Shown here: piece after piece, positions 36,975 through 46,278 of the stretch | How positions within the stretch are numbered: the stretch's first letter is position 1 | Layout of the letters: each line of letters starts with the position of its first letter | Origin: Staphylococcus equorum | GTDB taxonomy: Bacteria; Bacillota; Bacilli; Staphylococcales; Staphylococcaceae | DNA length: 64,000 bases | Assembly (NCBI RefSeq): GCF_001747895.1 | Contig: NZ_LNNB01000019.1 | Coordinates: 62,001 to 126,000 of the forward strand | Direction: 5' to 3' | Notes under the pieces: model-generated | The model's database searches: none | Seen by the model: only the letters and a program-made list of their open reading frames with translations | Told to the model about the DNA's origin: nothing | Translations under genes and position numbers: made by a program

Positions 36975-37616
36975 TTAAGCACGTATACGAGGTTTACGAT
37001 TTCTAAAAAGCATACTAATGATAATCAATGCAATACTACAACCTAAAAGAATGAGCGCATTATGAATTGCGTCGGCTTCTGTCAAAATATCAATAGGCCT
37101 AACGGAAACGTAATATTGATTCATTGAATCGGCAATACGTTTAGCAATATTTTTAATTAAGTAAGAAAAACCAAATGTAATAACTAACATAATAGCAATA
37201 ATAAACATATTGACAACTTTTAATGCAGTTCTATTAAAAATAATCGTAAAAATAGTTAAAACTAAACTAAAGATACAAGCAATAAAAAATACATAAAACA
37301 CTAATATTAAACGATCGATACTTGTTTGTAAGTTGTCAATGTTTTCAACATTGATATTTAAGTTAGAGAAGCTATTGATCGTTTCCTGAAAGTTTGTAAG
37401 TTGATGGAAATTAACTGTTTCTTTGACAAATACTAGGTTGAAAATAGGTTCCTTAAACATACTATAGCCTGTAATAGCTACTAATATTAATACGATAAGT
37501 TGGATAAGTATGTTCACCCAAGAAAGTTTCTTTTTACCGTAGCGAGATCCTCTTTGCATAGGCTCGCTCGTTAATGTGTGCTCAAAATCGGCAAACTGTT
37601 TGTTTTTTTCGGCCAT
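36975..37616 (-). CDS. Four-helix membrane protein of unknown function
   Basis: I do not recognise this 213-residue protein. Residues 1-32 are hydrophilic and basic near the membrane (YGKKKLSW); helices lie at about 33-52, 100-125, 130-152 and 186-204. A loop of about 50 residues between the first two helices (FVKETVNFHQLTNFQETINSFSNLN) is predicted outside, and the C-terminus is basic (RNRKPRIRA). GAAAGGAGC precedes the ATG. It ends before the bidirectional terminator of the efflux operon and seems monocistronic. Confidence 0.65.
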   Translation of the reverse strand: MAEKNKQFADFEHTLTSEPMQRGSRYGKKKLSWVNILIQLIVLILVAITGYSMFKEPIFNLVFVKETVNFHQLTNFQETINSFSNLNINVENIDNLQTSIDRLILVFYVFFIACIFSLVLTIFTIIFNRTALKVVNMFIIAIMLVITFGFSYLIKNIAKRIADSMNQYYVSVRPIDILTEADAIHNALILLGCSIALIIISMLFRNRKPRIRA

Positions 37617-37895
37617 AAGGTGCTCCTTTCGCTAAACTATTATTAGCATCTGCTTATTTTATGACTTTTGTTTTGTTATAATGCTTAATAACTGATACAT
37701 TTTAATTATCGATAGAATGTATTTAATATTCAATAGCATTTAAAATAGGGGTTTTTTATGTTACTTACATTATATTATATCTTCTTTTTTATGTCATTGT
37801 ATTAATTTTACCATAACATTAATTTTTAAATACTAAATTATATTAAAAAATTCTGATAAAATGCACATTAAATATAGAGATTGGGTTGATTATGA

Positions 37896-38795
37896 ATGAA
37901 ATCAAGACTGACAACAAAATTTATCAACAAGTATTTATTACCACATAGATCAATTTTATTTGAAGGTGAGCAAGATTTTGAACGATTTTTAGATACAAGG
38001 TTAAAAATGAATGAAAAAAAGCATAAACAACCAGAAACATTAAATGTAAAATCTGATTTGGATAAGCAAACTATAGGGAACATGCAACTTTTCAGATTTT
38101 GTTTTAGACATAGTCGCAAGAAAAAAATACTATATATACATGGTGGCTACAATGTATTGCAACCGTCAGCATTTCATTGGAGATTAATGGATAAGCTCGC
38201 ATTAAGTACATTACATGAAATTGTTATGCCAATTTATCCTAAAGCACCTGAGTACTATATTGATGACACATATAGTGCTATTTTTGAAGTGTATAATCAA
38301 TTATTATCCGAAGTGAGTAGTGATGAAATTGTCATTATGGGTGATGGGACTGGCGGTGCATTAGCATTAGGCTTTATGCAACAATTACAAGATAAGCAAC
38401 AACCCTTACCAAATAAACTTTATTTACTGTCTCCACTTCTAGATGCGGATCTACAAAACGAAGCGATTACAGAAGAGTTAGAAAAGAAAGATGTCATTCT
38501 AAATAAATATGGTATTCAAAAAATTATGCGTCATTGGTCAAAAGGTTTTTCACTAGATGAACCTAAAGTTTCACCTATTAATGGGAATTTAAGTCATTTA
38601 CCACCGATATTTATGTTTGGTGGTACGCGTGAAATTTATCAACCAGATATGAAAAAATTGGTTGATATTTTAGAAGAGCGTCAACAACCCATACATTATT
38701 ATGAATATAAAAATATGGTTCATGCATTCGAACTTTTGCCTATTAGAGAGTCTCATAAAGTGGTTAAACAAATCGTTAATACAATTGATGTATAA
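37896..38795 (+). CDS. Alpha/beta-hydrolase-fold protein lacking the serine nucleophile
   Basis: A 299-residue protein of the hormone-sensitive-lipase-like alpha/beta-hydrolase group. The oxyanion-hole motif is present as YIHGGYN (about residues 79-85). The nucleophile elbow, GDSAGG in active enzymes, here reads GDGTGG near residue 149, so glycine occupies the serine position. The usual acid position near GGTREIYQPD also departs from the G-x-x-D pattern, although a histidine remains in KNMVHAFELLP. The frame is intact, so this is not an ordinary pseudogene; it may be a non-catalytic binding protein or use another residue. The ribosome binding site is weak (GGGTTGAT). Confidence 0.75.
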   Translation: MKSRLTTKFINKYLLPHRSILFEGEQDFERFLDTRLKMNEKKHKQPETLNVKSDLDKQTIGNMQLFRFCFRHSRKKKILYIHGGYNVLQPSAFHWRLMDKLALSTLHEIVMPIYPKAPEYYIDDTYSAIFEVYNQLLSEVSSDEIVIMGDGTGGALALGFMQQLQDKQQPLPNKLYLLSPLLDADLQNEAITEELEKKDVILNKYGIQKIMRHWSKGFSLDEPKVSPINGNLSHLPPIFMFGGTREIYQPDMKKLVDILEERQQPIHYYEYKNMVHAFELLPIRESHKVVKQIVNTIDV

Positions 38796-38867
38796 TGTAC
38801 GATAAAGTTAGTTATTTTAAATGAAAATCCAACTTACAAAGGCAAAAGATATAGAATAAAATAAAAC

Positions 38868-38980
38868 GAGGCTGGGACATAAATACTTGTCTCAGCCTCA
38901 ATCATTTTCTAGTCAACTTTGACGAGATGATTCATACAACGAAATCTTTTTAGAAACATTAGATTTCTGTCCCACTACCG
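38868..38980 (+). repeat. Dispersed intergenic repeat B, full copy
   Basis: It begins with the hairpin GAGGCTGGGACA/TGTCTCAGCCTC (38868-38899), which can serve as terminator of the upstream gene, continues with CTAGTCAACTTTGACGAGAT and a second hairpin GAAATCT/AGATTTC, and ends in TGTCCCA, the complement of the early TGGGACA. Related copies lie at 50.96-51.15 kb and 60.85-60.90 kb, and hairpin-only copies elsewhere. Confidence 0.75.
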
Positions 38981-38991
38981 TTTCATTACGT

Positions 38992-39393
38992 TTAAGTATT
39001 TATAAGTGTGTTAATTGTATCAATAACTAATTTTTGACCCATTAGATTATAGTGAGTGGCTAAAAATAATTCAAATTCATCTTGAGGTTCAATCATTGAA
39101 CTAAAGTTAGAAGCAGATGTTTCAAATTCTTCAGAAGTAATAAGCGTGTAATTATTATAATGTTCAATGAATGTACGGTCGTCTGTATATGTTTTTAAAA
39201 GCGTATGAATGGCATCGATTGCCTTCTTTTGACCTTGGAGATAACTTATATCTAAACCTCGCTTAATGAGTTTACTATCAGGGCCATTAATAACGAGACT
39301 TTTATTTTGGTTAAGTTCACTAAGTTCAAATTTAGTATTATCGAATAAATCATAAAGTTGTAATTGTACGATTTCTCTTATATTTTGTGTCAT
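38992..39393 (-). CDS. Conserved hypothetical protein
   Basis: I do not recognise this 133-residue soluble protein. It is acidic and predicted mostly helical, with no membrane segment, signal peptide or clear motif. AGGAGATG precedes the ATG. It lies 14 bases downstream of the thioesterase gene and is probably cotranscribed with it, which is the only hint to function. Confidence 0.65.
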   Translation of the reverse strand: MTQNIREIVQLQLYDLFDNTKFELSELNQNKSLVINGPDSKLIKRGLDISYLQGQKKAIDAIHTLLKTYTDDRTFIEHYNNYTLITSEEFETSASNFSSMIEPQDEFELFLATHYNLMGQKLVIDTINTLINT

Positions 39394-39407
39394 AAATATA
39401 CATCTCC

Positions 39408-39875
39408 TTATTGTGGAATGTTGATACGATGACCTAATTGTTTAGGCCAATCGATGCGTCCTTGATTATCATAATAACTTACAATTTGATCTAAATAATG
39501 TTGAGGGAATGGGGCTGGTTTTTTAGTCTCTCTGCTAATACCTAACATCATAGCTTCATTTGTAGCTACAGTCGTCCCGTCTTGTTGTTTCATTATAGAG
39601 AAGAAATGTACTCTCTTAACATCATAATTATATATATATACACTGGTGTAGAATTGGTCATTTTCAATTAATTCCGATAAATAAGCAGTCTGTTCCTCGA
39701 CAGTGAACATTGTATAATTTAATGCTTTACGTTCTTGAAGTGATAAACCATGCTGATAATTAAATTGGTTAATTGCATCACTAAAAACCATATTATAGTT
39801 CGCATCATGTACGTGTCCGTTATGGTCAATCATTTCTTTAGCAACAGTTTGAACTACTGTAAAAGGCTTTTTCAT
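39408..39875 (-). CDS. Hotdog-fold acyl-CoA thioesterase
   Basis: A 155-residue 4-hydroxybenzoyl-CoA thioesterase-like protein. The N-terminal EMIDHNGHVHDANYNMVFSDAINQF (about residues 14-38) contains the D-x-N-G-H-V-x-x-x-x-Y motif with the catalytic aspartate region of hotdog thioesterases. AAGGAGC precedes the ATG. It is followed at 14 bases by a hypothetical gene in the same direction. The acyl substrate is unknown; similar proteins occur in carnitine degradation loci, but no carnitine genes are here. Confidence 0.8.
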   Translation of the reverse strand: MKKPFTVVQTVAKEMIDHNGHVHDANYNMVFSDAINQFNYQHGLSLQERKALNYTMFTVEEQTAYLSELIENDQFYTSVYIYNYDVKRVHFFSIMKQQDGTTVATNEAMMLGISRETKKPAPFPQHYLDQIVSYYDNQGRIDWPKQLGHRINIPQ

Positions 39876-40026
39876 GTAAACAGCTCCTTGGTTGTTAAAA
39901 ACAAAAGTAATAGTTAAATTTTAACATGCAAATGTATTTTCTAAAGAAAAATAACTAAAACTTACCAAACCATACATACGGTCTATTTCATGGTAAAATA
40001 GAAGAAATGATTTGAGGAGGGAAATT

Positions 40027-40974
40027 ATGAGTGTGACAATAAAATATCAGACTTCCAAAGAAACTTTAACCCAAGTTAATCACTTTAAAGAAATTCCTGA
40101 ATCAGCTACTTTTATCTGGTGTGATTTTAATGATCCATCTGATGAAGAAAACGAGATGTTACAATCATACTTTAATTTTAATCAGCTTGAAATTGATGAT
40201 ACGGTAAATGGGACTCCAAGAGCTAAATATAAAACCTATGATACTTATCAATACATAGTGTTTCATAGTGTGGACTCGCAATATAAAGGAGATAAAGTAC
40301 TGAATTTGTTCATTAAAGACAACATGTTAATTACATATCATCATAAGCCTTTTGATGTGTTACAAGAGGTGGAACAGTATATCTCAAGTCATTATGAATC
40401 GGATTTAGACGCTTCAGATGTGATACTTTATATTTTGGACGAAGTTGTAGATACTTATTTTGAATTAATTTATGATATCGAAAATAAAGTCTATGAGTTA
40501 GAAGATAGAGAAACACATGGTAGCTCAACTAAAGAAATAATGGATGATGTATTTAAAATACGTTCAAAAATCATAAAATTAAAGCGTATTATATATCCAA
40601 TGAGAGAATTAGTAGAGAATATGAAAGAAAGCAGTCAATTACTTGTAGATGACAAAAATCATATGTATATTCAACATATAGACGATCATATGATTAAACA
40701 AGAAAATATAATGAACTTATCACAAGAAATGACAGAAGAAATCAGGGATAATTATTCGTCATATTCATACTATAAGATGAATAGCATTATGCAAATACTT
40801 ACTTTAGTATCTGTTGTATTCCTCCCTCTGACATTAATTACAGGTATATATGGAATGAATTTTTCAAATATGCCAGAGCTTAAATGGGATTACGGTTATT
40901 ACATTGTGCTTGCAATCATGTTAGCGATTAGTATAGGGAGTATTTTTTATTTTAAAAAAGAAAAATGGTTTTAA
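40027..40974 (+). CDS. CorA-family divalent metal ion transporter
   Basis: A 315-residue CorA-family channel. A soluble alpha/beta funnel domain of about 250 residues leads to two C-terminal membrane helices, with the selectivity signature YGMN at about residues 284-287 between them, followed by FSNMPELKWDYGY and a short lysine-rich tail (KKEKWF). GAGGAGGG lies just before ATG 40027; the TTG at 40012 would place that site inside the coding region. It should carry magnesium or cobalt, although some family members export zinc. It is monocistronic. Confidence 0.88.
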   Translation: MSVTIKYQTSKETLTQVNHFKEIPESATFIWCDFNDPSDEENEMLQSYFNFNQLEIDDTVNGTPRAKYKTYDTYQYIVFHSVDSQYKGDKVLNLFIKDNMLITYHHKPFDVLQEVEQYISSHYESDLDASDVILYILDEVVDTYFELIYDIENKVYELEDRETHGSSTKEIMDDVFKIRSKIIKLKRIIYPMRELVENMKESSQLLVDDKNHMYIQHIDDHMIKQENIMNLSQEMTEEIRDNYSSYSYYKMNSIMQILTLVSVVFLPLTLITGIYGMNFSNMPELKWDYGYYIVLAIMLAISIGSIFYFKKEKWF

Positions 40975-41048
40975 TTTTATAATTGAAAATAGAGGTAATG
41001 TTTTAAATAATAGAGTGAACATAATAAGGATTGAAAGTAGGGCAAAAG

Positions 41049-42092
41049 ATGAGTGATAATAAAAGAGAACAAAGAAAGAATGAGCACGTAGAAATTGCAA
41101 TGGCACAACAAGATGCTACAATTTCAGATTTTGATGAAATAAGGTTTGTCCATCATTCAATTCCGAATATTGATGTGGATGATGTTAATATACAAAGTGA
41201 ATTAAAGGACTTTACACTTAAGAAACCATTATATATTAATGCAATGACAGGCGGCAGTGAATGGACGAAAGAGATCAATGAGAAACTGGCAATCATTGCA
41301 CGTGAAACTGGGATGGCAATGGCTGTGGGATCTACACATGCTGCTTTGCGTAATAGTAAAATGATTTCATCATTTAGTGTAGTAAGAGAAACAAATCCTG
41401 ATGGTATTATATTCAGTAATGTTGGTGCAGATGTGCCTGTAGATAAAGCAGTTGAATCAGTGAAATTACTTGATGCACAAGCGCTACAAGTTCATGTAAA
41501 TGCGCCCCAAGAACTTGTCATGCCAGAAGGGAATAGAACCTTCTCTACATGGATGGAAAACCTTGCGCAAATTGTAGCACATGTGGATGTACCAGTAATT
41601 GTTAAAGAAGTTGGATTTGGTATGAGCAAAGAAACAATTAAACAATTGTATGAGATTGGAATCCGATACGTTGATGTAAGTGGACGTGGCGGTACAAACT
41701 TTGTAGATATTGAAAATGAAAGACGTACGTATAAAGATATGGATTATCTTGGTTTATGGGGTCAAACGACTGTTGAATCATTATTAGAAAGTACTGCACA
41801 TCAGCAAGATATGGATATATTAGCAAGTGGTGGTGTGAGAACACCATTAGATGCAGTGAAATGTCTTGCTTTAGGTGCGAGTGCTGTTGGTATGTCACGA
41901 CCATTTTTAAACCAAGTCGAGAACCATGGCATTACAGAGACAATTAATTATACTGAACAATTCACAGAGCATATGAAGAAAATTATGACCATGCTTGATA
42001 CGCCAACAATTAAAGATTTAAAACAATCACAAATGATCTTTAGTCCTAAGCTAGAATCATGGATAGAGCAAAGAGGATTAGATATTAGGTAA
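41049..42092 (+). CDS. fni: Type 2 isopentenyl-diphosphate delta-isomerase
   Basis: A 347-residue FMN- and NADPH-dependent IPP isomerase that makes dimethylallyl diphosphate for isoprenoid synthesis from the mevalonate pathway. Family blocks include the N-terminal [43 protein letters not shown] (with the metal/substrate glutamine and glutamates), [19 protein letters not shown] and [19 protein letters not shown] (FMN phosphate site). The ATG at 41049 fits GTAGGGC upstream and the 349-residue length of S. aureus Fni. A GAGACA-hairpin terminator follows immediately. Confidence 0.93.
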   Translation: MSDNKREQRKNEHVEIAMAQQDATISDFDEIRFVHHSIPNIDVDDVNIQSELKDFTLKKPLYINAMTGGSEWTKEINEKLAIIARETGMAMAVGSTHAALRNSKMISSFSVVRETNPDGIIFSNVGADVPVDKAVESVKLLDAQALQVHVNAPQELVMPEGNRTFSTWMENLAQIVAHVDVPVIVKEVGFGMSKETIKQLYEIGIRYVDVSGRGGTNFVDIENERRTYKDMDYLGLWGQTTVESLLESTAHQQDMDILASGGVRTPLDAVKCLALGASAVGMSRPFLNQVENHGITETINYTEQFTEHMKKIMTMLDTPTIKDLKQSQMIFSPKLESWIEQRGLDIR

Positions 42093-42094
42093 TA

Positions 42095-42140
42095 AAAAAG
42101 GATGGCTGAGACATAAATACTTGTCTCGGCCATCCTTTTA
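42095..42140 (+). terminator. Terminator of fni (repeat family B hairpin)
   Basis: AAAAGGATGGCTGAGACA pairs with TGTCTCGGCCATCCTTTT, with one wobble. The loop TAAATACT is nearly identical to that of the full repeat B copy at 38.9 kb. Confidence 0.85.
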
Positions 42141-42190
42141 TTCAACTGAGCATGTTTATATCTCAGTTTGATTCAAATGTCATTTTTACC

Positions 42191-43399
42191 TTAACCAAAA
42201 ATGTTAATGAATGCTGTAACGATTGGTACACCAAGTAAATCTATTAAGAACGCACCGACAATCGGAACGACAAGATAAGCTTTAGGTGATGCACCGTATT
42301 TTTTAGTAATAACATCTAAGTTAGCCATTGCGTTAGGAGTAGCACCTAGACCGTGTCCGATGAAACCACCAATCATAACTGCGGCATCATAATTTTTACC
42401 AAGTCCTCGGAATACGACGAAGACTGAGAATAATACGATGAATACAACTTGTACTAATACAATAACAATCAGTGGAATCGCTAATTGATAAATTTCAGTA
42501 AGTTGAATACTCATTAAGGCAATAGATAAGAATAAGCTAAGAGAAACATCACTGATACTATCGATAATCTTCATATCAATCAGATTTAAATTATTATATT
42601 CTGATATATTACGTATAATAACTGCGATAAACATAGCACCTACATAAACAGGAATATTAATACCTGTTAAGTCTGAGAACGTATTACCTAAATAAGAACC
42701 AATGGCCATACAGATGGCTACAATTGAAAATTGTAATAGGAAAATTGTTGTCGGTGTCATGCGGTTTCTTAAATATGAGTTTGATTTTACATTACTATAA
42801 TCTTTTGTTGTTTCTTCTGCATGTTCTGGTTTTAAATTATATTTATTTATTAAATATTTAACGACTGGTCCACCAATTAAACCACCAGCAACAAGTCCTA
42901 ATGTTGCGGCTGCTAAAGCGGCTGTTAATGCGGAATCAATACCCATGTTTTGCACGGTTTGACCATATGCTGCAGCATTACCATGTCCACCTTCCATTGA
43001 CATTGAACCAGCTGTTAGTCCAAGCAATGGCGGAATATTTAAAACTTTTGCGATAGATACACCGATGATATTTTGGAATACGGCAAGAATGCCACAAAAG
43101 ATAAAATATAATATTAATACTTTTCCGCCTAAGCGTAGTAGTTTTAATGATGCTCCTAGCCCAATTGTTGTAAAGAAAGCAAGCATAAAGAAATTCTGAA
43201 TAAAATCAGAATCTAATTTTATTGTTATAATGTTCGTTGATTGTAAGACAGCAACAAGTATCGCGAATAACAAACCACCAATTACTGGTGCTGGGATACA
43301 TAATCGCCTTAAAATTGATATGTGATTCACAACATATATACCTAAAAGGTATAAAACACTCGCAAGTGCTAAAGTAGTAATAGCATCTAGCTCTAGCAT
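42191..43399 (-). CDS. gltS: Sodium/glutamate symporter GltS
   Basis: A 402-residue GltS-family transporter (ESS family) with about ten helices in two inverted halves. The characteristic re-entrant motifs SMSMEGGHGNAAAYG near residue 135 and GGFIGHGLGATPNAMANLD near residue 345 are present. GGGGG lies 7 bases before ATG 43399, while the ATG two codons upstream is too close. A near-cre sequence with one mismatch (43472-43486, minus strand) lies about 75 bases upstream. It imports glutamate with sodium. It is monocistronic. Confidence 0.92.
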   Translation of the reverse strand: MLELDAITTLALASVLYLLGIYVVNHISILRRLCIPAPVIGGLLFAILVAVLQSTNIITIKLDSDFIQNFFMLAFFTTIGLGASLKLLRLGGKVLILYFIFCGILAVFQNIIGVSIAKVLNIPPLLGLTAGSMSMEGGHGNAAAYGQTVQNMGIDSALTAALAAATLGLVAGGLIGGPVVKYLINKYNLKPEHAEETTKDYSNVKSNSYLRNRMTPTTIFLLQFSIVAICMAIGSYLGNTFSDLTGINIPVYVGAMFIAVIIRNISEYNNLNLIDMKIIDSISDVSLSLFLSIALMSIQLTEIYQLAIPLIVIVLVQVVFIVLFSVFVVFRGLGKNYDAAVMIGGFIGHGLGATPNAMANLDVITKKYGASPKAYLVVPIVGAFLIDLLGVPIVTAFINIFG

Positions 43400-43804
43400 T
43401 TTCATTCCCCCTCATTTTACAAATAAATCTCTCCTATAATGTGATATGTAAACAATTTTTGCACTTAAACAAGAAAGTGCTTACAAAAGCCCATTATATT
43501 TATTATACATTCTCGAATATGATAATGCTAGAAAAAAATTAAATGCTTAGAAATATATAGTTTTTTTGTGTAATTTAACACCTTGTTTTATAATAGAAGT
43601 TAATTTATATAGTATTAAAGGTAATAGCAATGCTTCAAAATTGATTCGTAATATAATAGAGGTAGTATTAAAATGAGCTATATCAATGTGATGGAACGAA
43701 AATAAATAACTGAATAAAAGAAATGAAGTTTTATGCAATGACATTCAATAGGTTTTGATATACTATATATCATATGTAAATACTAGGTTATAAGGAGTAA
43801 GTAT
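43400..43804. other. Divergent intergenic region between gltS and nhaC-like gene
   Basis: About 400 AT-rich bases holding the promoters of two divergent genes. TTGTAAGCACTTTCT on the minus strand at 43472-43486 matches cre except at the central CG. No supported open frame or RNA was found. Confidence 0.5.
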
Positions 43805-45136
43805 ATGGATGAATCATTAAGAAGTGAAAAACAATATGGTGCGTTAGCGTTATTGCCGTTATTAATATTTTTAATTTTATATATCGGTGTGGGGATTACA
43901 TTTACGATTATGGGCAAAGAGGATGCTTTTGATCAACTGCCACGACATGTCGCTATTTTTATCGGTATTGTCATAGCATGGACTTGTTATGATAGAAAAA
44001 CGAAATTTACGAAAAAAGTTCAGATTTTCACTGAACACGCAGGGAACTCAGGCATTGTAAATCTTGGATTAATCTTGTTACTTGCAGGTGCTTTTTCAAC
44101 GGTTACGTCTGAAATGGGTGGTAAAGAAGCTATGGTCAACATGGGTCTATCCGTGATTCCGCCAAGTTTACTTATCCCAGGAATATTTATAATGAGTGGG
44201 TTTGCTGCCTTAACGTTAGGGACTTCAACAGGAGCGCAAGCAGCATTTATCCCTGTAGGTGTAGCCGTGGCACAAGCAGCGGACTTAAGCGTAGCAGCAG
44301 CGGGTGCAGCTGTTATTGCAGGGGCTTACTTTGGTGATAATTTATCTATTATTTCTGATACAACGATTGCTGCAACGAACGGCGTAGGCGCAAAGATGAA
44401 AGATAAATTTAAAATGAATGTGCTCATCGCTTTGCCGGCAGCATTAATTACGGCGATTATATACGCCATTGTAGGTGGTACAGGTAAAGTAGAAGGCGAC
44501 TTAAGCTTTAATTTTATAAATATTTTACCTTATATATTTGTATTAATTGCAGCTATTGCAGGTTTAGACGTCATTCTTGTGCTTATTCTTGGTATTGGGA
44601 TGGCTGGATTACTAGGTTTGGTTCAAGGTCAAATGGGTATCTTCCAATTTACGAAATCGATTGGTGATGGTATGGAAAGTATGTTCAACATTTTCCTTGT
44701 AGCATTCTTAGTATCTGGCCTTGTAGCATTGATTCGATACTATGGTGGTGTAGATTGGATCATTCAAGCTATGAAGCGAAAAGCTACAGGGCGTAAAAGT
44801 GCTGAATATGTCATCAGTATGATGTCAGGTGTCCTATCTGCTGCACTTTCACATAATACGTTAGCGATTATTATTTCGGCACCAATTGCAAAAGAGATTG
44901 GTGATGAATATAAAGTGCCACCTAAACGGATGGCCAGCTTACTAGATATATTTGCTTGTAGTGCTTTAATGGTCCTCCCTCATGACAGCGGGATGTTAAT
45001 GGTAGAGCAATATGGCGATGTCTCTTATTTAGAAGTATTAAAATATTCATTCTATCCAGTTATATTGGTTATTTGTACAATTATTACAATTCAATTTGGT
45101 TTATTAGATGGAAATAAAAAGTTAAAAAATAAATAG
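43805..45136 (+). CDS. NhaC-family Na+/H+ antiporter
   Basis: A 443-residue membrane protein with about 11-12 helices and the NhaC family blocks GTSTGAQAAFIPVGVAVAQAADLS, AGAYFGDNLSIISDTTIAATNGVGA near residue 175 and SGVLSAALSHNTLAIIISAPIAKEI. The acidic GDNLSIISDTT stretch is the probable ion site. AAGGAGTAAG precedes the ATG. It exchanges sodium for protons, or a substrate pair such as malate and lactate in some relatives. It is monocistronic and divergent from gltS, another sodium-coupled transporter. Confidence 0.87.
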   Translation: MDESLRSEKQYGALALLPLLIFLILYIGVGITFTIMGKEDAFDQLPRHVAIFIGIVIAWTCYDRKTKFTKKVQIFTEHAGNSGIVNLGLILLLAGAFSTVTSEMGGKEAMVNMGLSVIPPSLLIPGIFIMSGFAALTLGTSTGAQAAFIPVGVAVAQAADLSVAAAGAAVIAGAYFGDNLSIISDTTIAATNGVGAKMKDKFKMNVLIALPAALITAIIYAIVGGTGKVEGDLSFNFINILPYIFVLIAAIAGLDVILVLILGIGMAGLLGLVQGQMGIFQFTKSIGDGMESMFNIFLVAFLVSGLVALIRYYGGVDWIIQAMKRKATGRKSAEYVISMMSGVLSAALSHNTLAIIISAPIAKEIGDEYKVPPKRMASLLDIFACSALMVLPHDSGMLMVEQYGDVSYLEVLKYSFYPVILVICTIITIQFGLLDGNKKLKNK

Positions 45137-45462
45137 TTGATGAAAAACTTATGCTTGATATAGAAAAGAGAGCTTCCATTTTTGGAAGCCCTCAGAGTGT
45201 CGACAAAGTCTCTGACTTTGTTGGCACTTTTTTGTGCACGCTTTCCGCGGGCACAGCCTCAGCCTGTAGTCTTCGGCTAGTGCTTTTCCCGCAGGAGTCG
45301 GCCCAAGTTACTGCCATTTTTCAAACAAAAATAATATAATATGTTTAAATTAAACAGTGGCGGGGTCTGTAATGTTGAATAAATCAATCGATAAAAGAAA
45401 TAGAAACGAACGTAGCGGAGCTTCCATTTTTGGAAGCTCTTTTTCTATATGATTATAATTAG
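45137..45462. repeat. Repeat A copy bracketed by two identical hairpins
   Basis: GAGCTTCCATTTTTGGAAGC occurs at 45170-45189 and again at 45418-45437; only the second copy is followed by a T-run. Between them lies repeat A (45197-45318): the terminator GTGTCGACAAAGTC/GACTTTGTTGGCAC with its T-run, CGCTTTCC, AGCCTCAGCCTGTAGTC and CCCGCAGGAGTCGG. An open frame at 45151-45339 is an artefact of the repeat. Confidence 0.7.
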
Positions 45463-46074
45463 TTATTTGCGCCAAGTATGTTCTGAATCAGTCATATCTG
45501 ATTTGCGCATCTTAGAGACATAGGGATTGCCTTTTACAGTAAAGCGTAGTGGTTTAAATGTCCAGTCGCCTTTATTTGGAATTCCAATACGTCCGCTTTC
45601 TTCAATAGCACATGGATATTTACGATTTTTAGTGTCGATTAATAGACGACTTTCATTTAAACGAGAACCATCTAAATGTCGAGGAATATTAAAAGCTTTG
45701 GTCCACTTTCCAGGTCCATTGGTTAATTCAAATCCACTTTTTCCTCTATTTAATTTCATGGTTTCGATACCTTCTTCAGGTTCGACAGCTCTAATTAATA
45801 CACCTTCAGGGACGCCTTCATCTTTTGTGACAAAATTTATTAAAAGGTGATTGTGCATCACGTGTGCATATATCGTCCCGCCTCGTTTATATAAAGATTC
45901 TACTTTGGGCGTTCTTTTTCCATTAAAACCATGAGCGGCACGGTCTTCTTTGCCAACATAGGCCTCTGTTTCTACAATATATCCAGTGAATGTTTCGAGT
46001 TCATCTTGAAAAATCACTTTGATACCTAATAAATCTTTAGCAATAGTTATTGTATCTCGACGTAAAAAATCCAT
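45463..46074 (-). CDS. DNA-3-methyladenine glycosylase (AAG/MPG family)
   Basis: A 203-residue monofunctional DNA glycosylase of the alkyladenine (Aag/Mpg) type that excises alkylated purines in base excision repair. The catalytic glutamate lies in [11 protein letters not shown] (about residues 31-41), followed by [16 protein letters not shown], the base-flipping tyrosine/asparagine region [19 protein letters not shown] and [14 protein letters not shown]. Length is typical. GGAGGAAC precedes the ATG. It is a stand-alone gene. Confidence 0.9.
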   Translation of the reverse strand: MDFLRRDTITIAKDLLGIKVIFQDELETFTGYIVETEAYVGKEDRAAHGFNGKRTPKVESLYKRGGTIYAHVMHNHLLINFVTKDEGVPEGVLIRAVEPEEGIETMKLNRGKSGFELTNGPGKWTKAFNIPRHLDGSRLNESRLLIDTKNRKYPCAIEESGRIGIPNKGDWTFKPLRFTVKGNPYVSKMRKSDMTDSEHTWRK

Positions 46075-46278
46075 GAGTTGTTCCTCCGGTTTCTAGTTTT
46101 TTAAAAAATAAATATTTTTAAATGTTTTTTTTAGAATCAGTAAAATTGTATTACTACTTACAAAATAGTTTGTTACACTAAACTAAATAAGATATTTAAA
46201 GAATTTACATATAATGTACCAAAATTTAATGTGAATTAAAAATTATCTTTAACAAATGAATATGAAAGGGGGAGTATG

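Noticed and set aside
37896..38795. Alpha/beta-hydrolase as a pseudogene
   Set aside because: The frame is full length with no stop or frameshift and keeps other family motifs, so loss of the serine alone does not make it a pseudogene.
45151..45339. 62-codon open frame with cysteines after the nhaC-like gene
   Set aside because: It runs through repeat A and the two hairpins, which are also found elsewhere as non-coding sequence, and lacks a good ribosome binding site.
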